From an uncultured Chromatiaceae bacterium (GTDB lineage Bacteria > Pseudomonadota > Gammaproteobacteria > Enterobacterales > Alteromonadaceae), in assembly GCA_946482615.1 (NCBI GenBank), contig CAMLSF010000093.1:1-15839 (forward strand): a stretch of 15,839 bases of DNA. Reading direction: 5' to 3'. Position 1 is the stretch's first letter. Each line of letters starts with the position of its first letter. The notes under the pieces were generated by a model. The model worked only from the letters and a program-made list of their open reading frames with translations, searched no databases and was not told where the DNA came from. The position numbers were made by a program, and so were the translations under genes. Below, piece after piece: positions 1-7,719 of this stretch.

Positions 1-53
1 TTGCGACCCCTTGGACCCAAACCAAGTGCGCTACCAAGCTGCGCTAATCACCG
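1..53 (-). tRNA. tRNA-Pro(UGG), 5' part, cut by the window edge
   Basis: Read on the minus strand, the 5' end is at 53 with acceptor arm CGGTGAT (53-47), linker TA, and D arm GCGC-AGCTTGGTA-GCGC. The anticodon stem CTTGG (26-22) and CCAAG (14-10) encloses the 7-nt loop TTTGGGT, whose anticodon TGG (19-17) reads proline CCN codons. The variable loop GGGTC and the first bases of the T stem follow, and the T arm, 3' acceptor strand and CCA lie outside the window. The arrangement matches E. coli tRNA-Pro(UGG) base for base in the D arm. Only the edge makes it partial; nothing suggests a pseudogene. Confidence 0.94.
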
Positions 54-82
54 ACTTCGCTACACTACTGCAACGGGGCGGA

Positions 83-111
83 ATATTACAGCCCAAGCCC
101 CAGAGCGTCAA
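83..111 (-). promoter_or_regulatory. Sigma70 promoter of tRNA-Pro with GC-rich discriminator
   Basis: On the minus strand a -35 TTGACG (111-106) is followed, after 17 nt, by a -10 TAATAT (88-83). Directly downstream comes the GC-rich discriminator TCCGCCCC, the feature typical of stable-RNA promoters under stringent (ppGpp/DksA) control. The predicted start is near 76-77, leaving a short leader before the tRNA at 53. The elements are seen in the sequence; stringent control is inferred from the family of such promoters. Confidence 0.62.
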
Positions 112-296
112 ACCTTTTTTGCAGCTAAAAAACTGATTGCTTAATATTTGAACCCATTTACCGCAAAAGGGTTCCGAAGCGGAAAAATATGCTGATTTTT
201 TAACTTTTTACCTTACTTAAACTGATCTGCTTGGCCTCTTTGAGGTAGCTGTGCGAAAATACAAATCCTCAGATTTCAGGTCAACAGAGCAGTTTT

Positions 297-1154
297 ATGG
301 CAGCACAAATCATAGATGGCAAAGCGGTAGCACAATCTACCCGTCAACAGGTCGCATTAAGGGTTCAGCAACGCCTTGCAGCAGGAAAAAGAGCCCCGGG
401 CCTTGCGGTGGTACTGGTAGGTATGGATGCAGCCTCTCAGGTCTATGTAGGCAGTAAACGTAAAGCCTGTGAAGAAGTAGGTTTTGAGTCCTTCTCTTAC
501 GATTTGCCAGCAAGCACGACCCAGCAGGAGTTATTTGATTTAATCGACAGCTTAAATGCAGATAACAAAGTAGACGGTATTCTGGTGCAATTGCCTTTAC
601 CTGCAGGTTTAGACGCCTCTGCCATTCTGGAGCGTATTCATCCACTGAAAGATGTGGATGGTTTCCACCCTTACAATATAGGCCGTTTAGCTCAGCGTAT
701 GCCTGCTCTGCGCCCTTGCACACCAAAAGGCATTATCAAGCTGCTACAAAGCACGGGGATTCAAATCCGTGGTCTGGATGCAGTAGTAGTAGGTGCCTCC
801 AACATTGTCGGCCGCCCTATGGCACTGGAGCTGTTATTAGCAGGTTGCACCACTACTGTCTGCCATAAATTTACCAAACAGCTGGAGCAGCATGTCCGCC
901 GCGCAGATTTAGTGGTAGTGGCCGTAGGTAAAGCAGAATTTATTCCGGGTGACTGGATTAAACCCGGTGCTCTGGTGATAGATGTAGGTATCAACCGTTT
1001 AGAATCCGGCAAACTGGTGGGTGACGTTGAATTTGATAAGGCTAAAGAGCATGCACGTTTTATTACGCCTGTACCAGGTGGTGTAGGCCCTATGACAGTG
1101 GCCTGTCTGATTGAAAATACTTTAGAAGCCTGTGAGCAGTTCCACGATCAATAA
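297..1154 (+). CDS. folD: Bifunctional methylene-THF dehydrogenase / methenyl-THF cyclohydrolase FolD
   Basis: Cytoplasmic enzyme that interconverts 5,10-methylene-, 5,10-methenyl- and 10-formyl-tetrahydrofolate with NADP, supplying one-carbon units for purines, thymidylate and formyl-Met-tRNA. The 285 residues match the usual size of about 288. Catalytic Tyr50 and Lys54 ([11 protein letters not shown]), Gln98 (VQLPLPAG) and Asp121 ([10 protein letters not shown]) sit at E. coli positions. The dinucleotide loop GASNIVGRP is at about 166-174 and the signature [10 protein letters not shown] is near the C terminus. The ATG at 297 aligns with the family N terminus ([10 protein letters not shown]); its ribosome-binding site is weak and I found no convincing promoter in 112-296. 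It is convergent with cysS, 66 bp away, as in Shewanella. PurF and FolC in this window use or make the same cofactor pool, but nothing shows co-regulation. Confidence 0.98.
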   Translation: MAAQIIDGKAVAQSTRQQVALRVQQRLAAGKRAPGLAVVLVGMDAASQVYVGSKRKACEEVGFESFSYDLPASTTQQELFDLIDSLNADNKVDGILVQLPLPAGLDASAILERIHPLKDVDGFHPYNIGRLAQRMPALRPCTPKGIIKLLQSTGIQIRGLDAVVVGASNIVGRPMALELLLAGCTTTVCHKFTKQLEQHVRRADLVVVAVGKAEFIPGDWIKPGALVIDVGINRLESGKLVGDVEFDKAKEHARFITPVPGGVGPMTVACLIENTLEACEQFHDQ

Positions 1155-1161
1155 GAGACTC

Positions 1162-1213
1162 AGGGTCAGGCCTTGAATGTTGAATCCCAATTCAACATTC
1201 AAGGCCTGACCCT
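1162..1213. repeat. Perfect 24-bp palindrome filling the folD/cysS gap
   Basis: Arms 1162-1185 and 1190-1213 are exact reverse complements, separated by the 4-nt loop CCCA. Each arm begins AGGGTCAGGCC and ends TGTTGAAT. The element is centred in the gap, with 7 bp between it and each stop codon. It may end both converging transcripts as a strong hairpin. However, neither strand carries a T tract after the stem, so it is not a classical intrinsic terminator. A related but diverged element lies 3' of fimV (11724-11761). A dispersed REP-like repeat is the alternative or additional reading. Confidence 0.85.
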
Positions 1214-1220
1214 CTGGCTA

Positions 1221-2600
1221 TTAACCCCTGCGCCAGGTCGTTACGCCCGCCTTATCCTCCAGAATAATACCCTTAGCCACCAAAGCGTCACGGGCCGCAT
1301 CAGCGGCAGCCCAGTCTTTGTTTGCACGGGCCGCATTACGCTGTGCAATCAAGGCTTCAATGTCAGCGACATCATCTGAATCTGTGCCCGACTGTAAAAA
1401 GGCCTCTGCATTGCCCTGCAAAATCCCCATCACACCGCCGAGTTTAATTAATAAGCCCGCAAGCTGTGAGGCTTTGGCAGGATCTGTGGCTTTTTCTTTA
1501 TTAATATCACGCGCCAATTCAAACAACACAGGCAAAGCCAGGGCTGTATTAAAGTCATCATCCATAGCAGCACGGAAAGTTTTCACATAGTCGTTGTTCA
1601 GATCGACCTCTGTCGCAGGAGTCACTTCCCGTAAGGCGGTGTACAAACGGCCTAAAGCAGAATGGGCCTGCAGCAGATTTTCCGCCGAATAGTTCAGCTG
1701 GCTGCGGTAATGGCTGGAGATCAGGAAATAACGCACAGCTTCAGCGTTGTAATCTGCCAGCACATCTTTGACCGTAAAAAAGTTGCCTAAAGATTTAGAC
1801 ATCTTTTCTTTATCCACCTGCACCATACCTGTATGGATCCAGGTATTGACGTAAGGCGTGTCATGGGCGCAGCAAGACTGGGCAATTTCATTTTCATGGT
1901 GTGGGAACTGTAAATCTGAACCACCACCATGAATATCAAAATGTTTGCCTAAATGTTTGGCACTCATGGCAGAACATTCGATATGCCAGCCCGGACGGCC
2001 CTCGCCCCATGGCGAAGACCAGCTTGGCTCATTCGGCTTGGCCATTTTCCACAACACAAAATCCAGCGGATCGTCTTTGGCCTGATCAATTTCCACCCGG
2101 GCACCGGATTGCAGCATCTCAAGGTTTTGCTGACTGAGCTGGCCATAAGCTGCATATTTGCTGACATCAAACAGTACATCACCGTCAGAGGCGATGTAGG
2201 CATAACCTTTGGCGACTAAGGTTTCTATCAGCTCAATGATTTCCGCCATATGAGTCGTGACACGGGGTTCTATATCGGCGGGCATTAAGCCCAGCGCATG
2301 AAAGTCATCATGCATAGCAATGGTATAACGGGCTGTTAACGCATCACAGCTTTCGCCGTTTTCATTGGCTCTTTTGATAATTTTGTCGTCCACATCTGTG
2401 ATATTACGCACATAAGTGACGTCATAACCGCTGAAACGTAAGTAACGGTTCATCACATCAAAAGCCACATAAGTGCGGGCGTGGCCGACATGACAGAAAT
2501 CATAAATTGTGATGCCGCAGACATACATAGAAACTTTGCCAGGCACTAAAGGCACAAAGGGCTCTTTTTTACGGGTCAGGGTATTAAAAATCTGTAGCAT
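1221..2600 (-). CDS. cysS: Cysteinyl-tRNA synthetase CysS
   Basis: Class I aminoacyl-tRNA synthetase that charges tRNA-Cys with cysteine using ATP. It has 459 residues against 461 in E. coli. The zinc ligands that discriminate cysteine are all at E. coli positions: Cys28 ([10 protein letters not shown]), Cys209 (WHIECSAMS), His234 and Glu238 (PHHENE). The HIGH-type motif is HVGH (37-40) and the KMSKS loop is at 266-270. The C-terminal helical and anticodon-binding region runs from about residue 310 to the end. The ATG at 2600 is preceded by GAGGAG at short spacing and matches the family start ([10 protein letters not shown]). It is divergent from ppiB, as in E. coli and Shewanella, and ends 7 bp from the palindrome shared with folD. 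It is probably expressed alone. Confidence 0.98.
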   Translation of the reverse strand: MLQIFNTLTRKKEPFVPLVPGKVSMYVCGITIYDFCHVGHARTYVAFDVMNRYLRFSGYDVTYVRNITDVDDKIIKRANENGESCDALTARYTIAMHDDFHALGLMPADIEPRVTTHMAEIIELIETLVAKGYAYIASDGDVLFDVSKYAAYGQLSQQNLEMLQSGARVEIDQAKDDPLDFVLWKMAKPNEPSWSSPWGEGRPGWHIECSAMSAKHLGKHFDIHGGGSDLQFPHHENEIAQSCCAHDTPYVNTWIHTGMVQVDKEKMSKSLGNFFTVKDVLADYNAEAVRYFLISSHYRSQLNYSAENLLQAHSALGRLYTALREVTPATEVDLNNDYVKTFRAAMDDDFNTALALPVLFELARDINKEKATDPAKASQLAGLLIKLGGVMGILQGNAEAFLQSGTDSDDVADIEALIAQRNAARANKDWAAADAARDALVAKGIILEDKAGVTTWRRG

Positions 2601-2631
2601 GGGCTCCTCGGGAAATCATCAAAACGGCAAT

Positions 2632-2693
2632 CACAAAGCGCAACAGTGTAACATCAGCAAAAGCCTTGAGCTATCCTCGCTTTGCGCTTTGTG
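2632..2693. repeat. 12-bp inverted repeat with tandem CGCTTTG, in the cysS/ppiB divergent region
   Basis: Arms CACAAAGCGCAA (2632-2643) and TTGCGCTTTGTG (2682-2693) are perfect reverse complements with centres 50 bp apart. The right side also holds a head-to-tail duplicate of CGCTTTG (2678-2684 and 2685-2691), so the heptamer occurs three times. The left arm lies at the predicted cysS transcription start and the right arm near -45. This suits a pair of operator half-sites, or a DNA loop of about five helical turns, better than an RNA hairpin. No regulator is recognised: it does not fit the PurR box known for purine genes. Confidence 0.45.
2645..2653 (-). promoter_or_regulatory. Candidate extended -10 promoter of cysS
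   Basis: Read on the minus strand, TGTTACACT (2653-2645) is TG, one base, then a -10 hexamer TACACT, which is an extended -10 element. The best-spaced -35 (TAGCTC, 2673-2668) is poor, as is common where an extended -10 is used. The start would be near 2638, about 38 nt before the cysS ATG. Confidence 0.4.
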
Positions 2694-2709
2694 CTCCCCA
2701 GTCAGGATA

Positions 2710-2742
2710 CTGAATTCTGCATACGGAAGTTACTTGGGTATA
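2710..2742 (-). repeat. Copy A of a 33-nt block-conserved dispersed motif, upstream of ppiB
   Basis: On the minus strand it reads TATACCCAAGT, 2 nt, CTTC, 3 nt, ATGC, 4 nt, TTCAG. The same four blocks with identical spacing occur at 11626-11658 upstream of truA: 24 of 33 positions are identical and all 9 spacer positions differ. In both places the gene-proximal end is ACTTGGGTATA pointing toward the start codon. In this copy the end overlaps the candidate -35 of ppiB. It may be a dispersed intergenic repeat or a regulator site; I cannot assign a protein. Confidence 0.5.
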
Positions 2743-2762
2743 GACGACAGCTGGGGTACACT
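2734..2762 (+). promoter_or_regulatory. Candidate sigma70 promoter of ppiB-lpxH-miaE
   Basis: A -35 TTGGGT (2734-2739), a 17-nt spacer and a -10 TACACT (2757-2762) place the start near 2769, about 24 nt before the ppiB ATG. The -35 is moderate and lies inside the conserved motif at 2710-2742. Confidence 0.5.
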
Positions 2763-2792
2763 ATCGCCGTTTTTAAGCTTGAGGAGATCATC

Positions 2793-3287
2793 ATGGTTAG
2801 CTTACATACCAATTTTGGTGTTATTAAACTGGCATTATTTGCCGACAAAGCCCCTGCAACAGTAGAAAACTTCCTGAACTATGTAAAAGAAGGTTTTTAC
2901 GACAACACCATTTTTCACCGTGTGATCAATGGCTTTATGATCCAGGGCGGTGGTTTCACTCCTGATATGGAACAAAAAGAAACAGGCAAAACCATTAAAA
3001 ACGAAGCCAATAACAAAGTGTCCAATAAAACCGGCACTATAGCTATGGCCCGCACCAGCGATCCACATTCTGCTACCTGTCAGTTTTTTATTAACGTCGC
3101 CAACAACGACTTTTTAGATTTCAGCTCAGAAAGCTCACAAGGCTGGGGTTACTGTGTCTTTGGTGAAGTGGTCGAAGGCATGGATGTAGTGAATAAAATC
3201 AAAACTGTGTCTACAGGACGCAAGTTTGGTCATGCTGACGTACCAAACGATGTTGTGATCATCGAAAAAGCAGAAATCCATGGCTAA
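2793..3287 (+). CDS. ppiB: Cytoplasmic peptidyl-prolyl cis-trans isomerase B (cyclophilin)
   Basis: Cyclophilin that speeds cis-trans isomerisation of Xaa-Pro bonds during folding. It has 164 residues, the E. coli PpiB length, and no signal peptide, so it belongs to the cytoplasmic rather than the periplasmic (PpiA) type. The active-site stretch [15 protein letters not shown] (41-55) carries catalytic Arg43, Phe48 and Gln51. [10 protein letters not shown] and the [17 protein letters not shown] segment complete the pocket. The reading frame is open from 2682, but the start is the ATG at 2793: it has an ideal GAGGAG (2781-2786) six bases upstream and matches the family N terminus (MVSLHTNFG). 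The last 8 bases overlap lpxH, so it leads a ppiB-lpxH-miaE operon divergent from cysS. Confidence 0.97.
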   Translation: MVSLHTNFGVIKLALFADKAPATVENFLNYVKEGFYDNTIFHRVINGFMIQGGGFTPDMEQKETGKTIKNEANNKVSNKTGTIAMARTSDPHSATCQFFINVANNDFLDFSSESSQGWGYCVFGEVVEGMDVVNKIKTVSTGRKFGHADVPNDVVIIEKAEIHG

Positions 3288-4023
3288 AGGCCACAGCCTT
3301 TTTATTGCCGATCTGCATTTAAGCGAACAACGCCCGGATATTACCGCGGCGTTTTTGCTTTTTTTACAGCAAAAAGCAGTTAATGCGGATGCCCTGTATA
3401 TTCTGGGCGATTTGTTTGAAGTCTGGATTGGTGATGATAACCCCTCACCTTTACTGACTGAAGTTGCAACGGCCATCAAAGTTTTAGCCGACAGCTCTGT
3501 GCCAGTTTATTTTTGCCATGGCAACCGCGACTTTTTGCTCGGTAACACCTTTGCGACACGTTCTGGCATGCAGTTGCTTGCACCTCTGACTGTGGTTGAT
3601 TTATACGGCAATCCAACCTTGCTGATGCATGGTGATTCGCTTTGCACCCTGGATATTGGTTATCAGAAATTTCGCGCCTGGTGGGATCAAAAATGGTGGC
3701 AAAAGTTAATCTTGTCCCTGCCCTTATGGTACCGGCAACATCTGGCCCGTAAAGCGCGCCGGGTCAGTGCTATGGATAAAAAAGGCAAAACCTCTGACAT
3801 TATGGATGTAACACCGGATGAAGTGCCTAAAGTTATGGCTCAGCATCAGGTGCGGCATTTAATTCATGGTCATACCCACAGACCTGCGGTGCATCAGCTG
3901 GAGCTGGCAGATGGCAGCACAGCACAACGTTATGTGTTAGGCGACTGGTATAGCCAGAGCTCTTATCTGGATGTGTCAGCGGATGGCTGGCAACTGCACT
4001 TTAACGCCCTTTCACCCGCTTGA
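3280..4023 (+). CDS. lpxH: UDP-2,3-diacylglucosamine pyrophosphohydrolase LpxH
   Basis: Calcineurin-like metallophosphoesterase that hydrolyses UDP-2,3-diacylglucosamine to lipid X and UMP, the fourth step of lipid A synthesis, at the inner membrane's cytoplasmic face. It has 247 residues; E. coli has 240. Metal-binding motifs appear in order: FIADLHL (Asp11, His13), [11 protein letters not shown] (Asp44), HGNRDFLLG (Asn82), MHGD (His117) and LIHGHTHRP (His196, His198, His200). The lid between about 130 and 170 is rich in Trp, Leu and Lys ([10 protein letters not shown], then an Arg/Lys stretch), as expected for membrane and lipid contact. The ATG overlaps the ppiB stop region by 8 nt with little independent Shine-Dalgarno sequence, suggesting translational coupling. 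ppiB-lpxH linkage is also found in E. coli. Confidence 0.97.
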   Translation: MAKGHSLFIADLHLSEQRPDITAAFLLFLQQKAVNADALYILGDLFEVWIGDDNPSPLLTEVATAIKVLADSSVPVYFCHGNRDFLLGNTFATRSGMQLLAPLTVVDLYGNPTLLMHGDSLCTLDIGYQKFRAWWDQKWWQKLILSLPLWYRQHLARKARRVSAMDKKGKTSDIMDVTPDEVPKVMAQHQVRHLIHGHTHRPAVHQLELADGSTAQRYVLGDWYSQSSYLDVSADGWQLHFNALSPA

Positions 4024-4036
4024 TCCTGAGATTTTT

Positions 4037-4804
4037 ATGAGCTTTACCGAATTACTCCAGCCCATTCAGCAGTTTTTACAGTGCGAAACACCGGACTCCT
4101 GGCTAATCGAAGCGCAGAAACCAGAGCGGCTGGCAGTGCTGCTGCAGGATCACTTGATCTGTGAACTCAAAGCCGCACAAACCGCTATGTATCTGCTGCG
4201 CCGTTATGCCTGTGATAAAGACAGCTCTTTAACCTTACTGAACTGGCTGAAACCTTTTGAAGACTTCGCTTATCGGTTTGACGGAGATATTCAGGGCTTA
4301 AAACAGGCTGAAAAACTCAACAAAAGCATTATTGGCCGTTCTGACTTTGCCCATTCCGACCGTATTATCGACCGCATGGTGTTGTTAATACGCGAAGAAT
4401 TACATCATTTTTGTCAGGTGCTGGAAATTATGCACTCTCGTGGCATTCCTTACGAAAATATCAGCGCCAGCCGTTATGCCAAGACTCTGATCCAAAACTG
4501 CAAAACCCATGAGCCACAAATTCTGATTGATAAGCTGATTTGTGGTGCTTATATCGAAGCCCGTTCCTGTGAGCGTTTTGCCAGACTGGCTGAATTTGTG
4601 GATCCGGAGTTAGCCAGCTTTTACACCTCCTTGTTACGTTCAGAAGCCCGGCACTTTGCTGATTATCTTGAGCTTGCACAAGTGATATCCAAATCCGATA
4701 TTACCGAACGGGTACGCTTTTTTGGCAGGCTGGAAGCAGACTTAATTACATCATCAGACCTGGACTTTAAATTTCATAGCGGCGCTCCTGTCACCGCAGT
4801 TTAA
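4037..4804 (+). CDS. miaE: tRNA-(ms2io6A37) hydroxylase MiaE
   Basis: Non-haem diiron monooxygenase that hydroxylates the isopentenyl group of ms2i6A37 in tRNAs reading UNN codons, using O2. It has 255 residues; the Salmonella enzyme is about 270. Ferritin-like four-helix ligands are visible: Glu43 (LICELKAAQT), an EELHH motif (Glu121, His124), Glu174 in GAYIEARSCERF, and RSEARH (Glu203, His206). The C-terminal FHSG segment is also typical. The frame is open back to 3971 inside lpxH, but the start at 4037 (MSFTELLQPI) matches the family N terminus and lies 13 nt after the lpxH stop; its ribosome site (CTGAG) is weak. It is last in the ppiB operon and followed by a terminator. E. coli K-12 lacks MiaE, and Salmonella needs it for aerobic growth on dicarboxylates such as malate. 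Confidence 0.95.
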   Translation: MSFTELLQPIQQFLQCETPDSWLIEAQKPERLAVLLQDHLICELKAAQTAMYLLRRYACDKDSSLTLLNWLKPFEDFAYRFDGDIQGLKQAEKLNKSIIGRSDFAHSDRIIDRMVLLIREELHHFCQVLEIMHSRGIPYENISASRYAKTLIQNCKTHEPQILIDKLICGAYIEARSCERFARLAEFVDPELASFYTSLLRSEARHFADYLELAQVISKSDITERVRFFGRLEADLITSSDLDFKFHSGAPVTAV

Positions 4805-4821
4805 CCCTCAGATTGCACCTT

Positions 4822-4860
4822 AAAACGCATGGTTCAGCAGGCCTGACACATGCGTTTTTT
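4822..4860 (+). terminator. Intrinsic terminator after miaE
   Basis: A 10-bp stem AAAACGCATG (4822-4831) / CATGCGTTTT (4849-4858), with a loop that can fold further (TCAG/CTGA), runs into TTTTTT at 4855-4860. It lies 17 nt after the miaE stop and closes the ppiB-lpxH-miaE operon. Confidence 0.85.
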
Positions 4861-4887
4861 CCTCTTCAGAGATTTTCCGCCCTAAAC

Positions 4888-4916
4888 TTGACGAACCAGC
4901 TTCTATTAGCCATAAC
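4888..4916 (+). promoter_or_regulatory. Weak candidate promoter of yohC
   Basis: TTGACG (4888-4893), a 17-nt spacer and CATAAC (4911-4916) lie between the miaE terminator and yohC. The -35 is good and the -10 matches 4 of 6. A promoter is expected here because yohC follows a terminator and has no upstream partner. Confidence 0.35.
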
Positions 4917-4977
4917 AAAGGTAAGGGTTTGTTGTGTGGCCCTGCAATAGACAACGTAGTAGCCAAGGATAACAACT

Positions 4978-5577
4978 ATGATTCTAAATCACTTATGGGG
5001 GCTGTATGCCCATCCCAAAGAAGAATGGCATACGATAGACGCACGTCACGAAAGTTTCAGATACAGTTTAATTCACATCCTGCTGGTCGCCTTAATTCCA
5101 TCCATCTGCGCTTATTATTCGGCGGTGCATATCGGCTGGAGCATTGGCGTAGGTGAACCTATACGGTTAACAGCAGACAGCGCTTTAATGCTTTCTGTCG
5201 CCATGTACATTGCCCTGATAGGCGGCGTTTTTGCACTTGCCTATCTGGCGCATTGGATGGCTCATACCTTTGGTTCAGAACCCACTTATACCCAAACACT
5301 GGAGTTAGCCTCTTATACTTCAACACCGCTTTTTATGGTGGGTTTTGCGGCTTTGTACCCTGAGCTTTGGTTTGTAATGCTGGTGGGTTTAGCAGGCTTA
5401 ACTTATTCGGTCTATTTGCTCTATGTAGGCGTGCCTATCCTGATGCATATCCCTGAGGAACGTGGCTTTATTTACGCCAGTTCAGTGGTTACCACAGGCT
5501 TGATTCTGCTGGTCTGTGTGATGACAGCCACAGCTATTTTATGGAGCTCTGGTTTCGGCCCTGCGTTTACGCATTAG
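4978..5577 (+). CDS. yohC: YohC-like inner-membrane protein, Yip1 family
   Basis: Integral membrane protein of 199 residues; E. coli YohC has 195. The pattern is recognisable throughout: N-terminal WGLYAHPKEEW, then LIPSICAYYSAVHIGW, the conserved YTSTPLFMVGFAALYPELW in the middle, and YLLYVGVPILMHIPEERGF before the last helix. About five hydrophobic segments are seen at roughly 29-51, 70-94, 112-129, 131-153 and 167-189. Bacterial Yip1-domain proteins have no firmly established function, so none is claimed. AAGGAT (4965-4970) is a well-placed ribosome site 7 nt before the ATG. It is transcribed alone, from after the miaE terminator to the bidirectional terminator shared with purF. Confidence 0.85.
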   Translation: MILNHLWGLYAHPKEEWHTIDARHESFRYSLIHILLVALIPSICAYYSAVHIGWSIGVGEPIRLTADSALMLSVAMYIALIGGVFALAYLAHWMAHTFGSEPTYTQTLELASYTSTPLFMVGFAALYPELWFVMLVGLAGLTYSVYLLYVGVPILMHIPEERGFIYASSVVTTGLILLVCVMTATAILWSSGFGPAFTH

Positions 5578-5605
5578 CTGCTTTTAGATACTCATTTTAG
5601 AAAAC

Positions 5606-5637
5606 AAAAGGGGCCAGTTAGAACATGGCCCCTTTTT
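5606..5637. terminator. Bidirectional intrinsic terminator between yohC and purF
   Basis: The 11-bp stem AAAAGGGGCCA (5606-5616) / TGGCCCCTTTT (5626-5636) has a 9-nt loop. The T run serves yohC on the plus strand, and the A run on the left becomes TTTT for purF on the minus strand. It lies about 28 nt from each stop codon. Confidence 0.9.
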
Positions 5638-5663
5638 AATTTCACAGTATTGGCTCAGACCAA

Positions 5664-7178
5664 TCAATTGCCTTCGTTATGCAATTCCAGGCTGGCTGAC
5701 AATTCAGCTTCTTTTTTCTTTTTTGCCGCTTCGTTACGTTGTGCATCCAGACGATTCAGATAGGCCTGATCGATGTCATTAGTCACGTAAACACCATCAA
5801 ACACCGATGTCTCGAAACGTTTCAGTTCCGGATTTTCTGAGCGCACAGCATCGACTAAGTCGTCCAGCGACTGGAAAATCAAGCCATCAGCGCCAATGAT
5901 TTTACAGATGCTGTCCACATCATGACCATGCGCAATCAGCTCGTTGGCAGACGGCATGTCAATACCGTAGACGTTCGGGAAACGAATTTCCGGAGCGGCA
6001 GAAGCGAAATATACTTTTTTCGCACCAGCTTCACGCGCCATATCGATGATTTGCTGTGACGTAGTACCACGTACTATAGAGTCATCCACCAGCAAGACGT
6101 TTTTGCCTTTGAATTCCTGCCAAATAGCGTTCAGTTTACGTTTGACTGACTTTTTACGCTCCCCTTGACCAGGCATAATAAAAGTACGGCCAATGTAACG
6201 GTTTTTCACATAACCCTGACGGTATGGCAGACCTAACTCATGCGCAATTTGCAAAGCAGCATCGTTACTGGTTTCAGGAATAGGAATGACCACATCAATA
6301 TCTAAATGCGCCCATTCTTTTTTGATTTTTTCGCCCAGCTTTTTACCCATAGCCACACGGGATGCATACACAGACACATTGTCTATGGTGGAGTCGGGGC
6401 GGGCAAAATACACATATTCAAAAATACATGGGGCATAACTTGGGTTTTCCGCACATTGCTGGCTGAACAGCTCACCGTCTTCTGTGATATACACAGCTTC
6501 ACCAGGAGCGACATCACGCAGCACAGTAAAACCATCCGCATCTAAGGCTACGCTTTCAGAGGCCACCATATACTCAGTGCCAAGCACAGTTTCGCGTTTA
6601 CCCATCACTAAAGGACGGATGCCGTTTGGATCACGAAACGCCACTAAACCATGACCAATGACAACAGCCACCACTGCATAACCACCGCGGATTTTGCGGT
6701 GTAAATTAGTGACGGCGCCAAAAATATGGTCAGGGTTTACATGCATATCGGCATGAATATCCAGCTCGTGGGCAAAAGCGTTTAACAGCGCTTCTGAGTC
6801 TGAGTTGGTATTGACATGACGACGGGCTGTACGGAATAACTCGTCTTTTAATTCTTCAGAGTTGGTCAGGTTACCATTGTGCGCCAGGGCTATACCAAAA
6901 GGGCTATTGGTATAAAACGGCTGAGCTTCGGCCGTACTGGCAGAACCCGCTGTTGGGTAACGCACATGGCCTATGCCCATATTGCCAGACAAACGCTGCA
7001 TATGGCGGGCTTCAAATACGTCTTTCACTAAGCCATTGGCTTTGCGCAGGCGCAAGGTTTTGTTGTCTACTGTCACTATGCCGGCGGCATCCTGACCACG
7101 GTGCTGCAACACAGTTAAACCGTCGTACAACGCCTGATTGACCGGATACTTACCTACGATTCCAACAATACCACACAT
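5664..7178 (-). CDS. purF: Amidophosphoribosyltransferase PurF
   Basis: First committed enzyme of purine synthesis: PRPP plus glutamine gives 5-phosphoribosylamine. It has 504 residues against 505 in E. coli. After Met removal Cys2 (MCGIVGIVG) is the N-terminal nucleophile of the Ntn glutaminase domain, which also shows HVRYPTAG (71-78) and NGNLTN (101-106). No long propeptide precedes it, as in the E. coli type without an iron-sulfur cluster. The phosphoribosyltransferase half holds the PRPP loop [14 protein letters not shown] (361-374). GAGGA lies 8 nt upstream of the ATG. It is last in accD-folC-dedD-cvpA-purF, 20 bp after cvpA, with a terminator downstream. In E. coli cvpA-purF is repressed by PurR; I see no clear PurR box here. 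Confidence 0.98.
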   Translation of the reverse strand: MCGIVGIVGKYPVNQALYDGLTVLQHRGQDAAGIVTVDNKTLRLRKANGLVKDVFEARHMQRLSGNMGIGHVRYPTAGSASTAEAQPFYTNSPFGIALAHNGNLTNSEELKDELFRTARRHVNTNSDSEALLNAFAHELDIHADMHVNPDHIFGAVTNLHRKIRGGYAVVAVVIGHGLVAFRDPNGIRPLVMGKRETVLGTEYMVASESVALDADGFTVLRDVAPGEAVYITEDGELFSQQCAENPSYAPCIFEYVYFARPDSTIDNVSVYASRVAMGKKLGEKIKKEWAHLDIDVVIPIPETSNDAALQIAHELGLPYRQGYVKNRYIGRTFIMPGQGERKKSVKRKLNAIWQEFKGKNVLLVDDSIVRGTTSQQIIDMAREAGAKKVYFASAAPEIRFPNVYGIDMPSANELIAHGHDVDSICKIIGADGLIFQSLDDLVDAVRSENPELKRFETSVFDGVYVTNDIDQAYLNRLDAQRNEAAKKKKEAELSASLELHNEGN

Positions 7179-7198
7179 CGATTATTTCCTCGCCACGC

Positions 7199-7687
7199 TT
7201 AGGGTCGCTGCATAAAACTGGAATGGGTTTTGATGTACTCAAAAAACCATTCAATGATAAAACCAAACTCGGGTATTAACTTAGACGCCTGCCACCAGTC
7301 GCTTTGATCTGCGCCGGTAAATGCATCCAGAAAAAATAACAATGCGCTGACCACCAGTACCCCACGCAGAGCACCAAAAATCAGGCCAAGTAATCGGTCG
7401 GTGCCGGATAAACCTGTTGATTCAACCAAACGGCCAATCAGGTAATTCACTAAGGCACCAAGAATAAGAGTAGAAACAAAAAGAACAGCTATTGAAACCG
7501 CATTACGCACCAGCGCGTCCTGCAATTCAGTAAAATAAGTAGCCAGATAGGGGTAATAATAACTGGCAACAAAAAAGGCCAGTATCCAGATAATCAGAGA
7601 AACCGCTTCTTTGGCAAATCCTCTGACCAGACTGATCACAGTCGACAGGGAGATAATTGCCAGAATGGCATAATCAATCCAAACCAT
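7199..7687 (-). CDS. cvpA: CvpA inner-membrane protein
   Basis: Four-helix inner-membrane protein, named for a role in colicin V production in E. coli and later linked to envelope tolerance; its molecular activity is not settled. It has 162 residues, the E. coli length, with the same start (MVWIDYAI), the central motif [20 protein letters not shown] and the C-terminal [10 protein letters not shown]. Hydrophobic helices lie at about 5-21, 28-46, 62-86 and 101-121. It is 20 bp upstream of purF, the pairing that E. coli shares, and 59 bp downstream of dedD with an extended -10 element between. The ribosome site is weak (GGTAG). Confidence 0.96.
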   Translation of the reverse strand: MVWIDYAILAIISLSTVISLVRGFAKEAVSLIIWILAFFVASYYYPYLATYFTELQDALVRNAVSIAVLFVSTLILGALVNYLIGRLVESTGLSGTDRLLGLIFGALRGVLVVSALLFFLDAFTGADQSDWWQASKLIPEFGFIIEWFFEYIKTHSSFMQRP

Positions 7688-7719
7688 TTGCTACCAAAGG
7701 ACGCTTAAGGACGGCGCGC

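Noticed and set aside
1..53. tRNA as an integration site with an adjacent island
   Set aside because: The tRNA 3' end, where integrases act, lies outside the window. No integrase, att repeat or foreign gene is seen on this side.
151..184. Small overlapping hairpins (AACCC/GGGTT, TTCCG/CGGAA) between the tRNA and folD
   Set aside because: The stems are only 5 bp and mutually exclusive, and no transcript end or attenuator layout supports them.
2682..2792. 37-codon N-terminal extension of ppiB
   Set aside because: It would start upstream of the likely promoter. The GAGGAG site and the E. coli-length protein fix the start at 2793.
2601..2792. PurR operator in the cysS/ppiB region
   Set aside because: GCAAAAGCC and GCGCAAC strings recall PurR half-sites, but no stretch fits the palindromic ACGCAAACGTTTGCGT pattern.
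3971..4036. 22-codon extension of miaE into lpxH
   Set aside because: The family N terminus begins at the ATG at 4037, and the extension only re-reads the lpxH 3' end in another frame.
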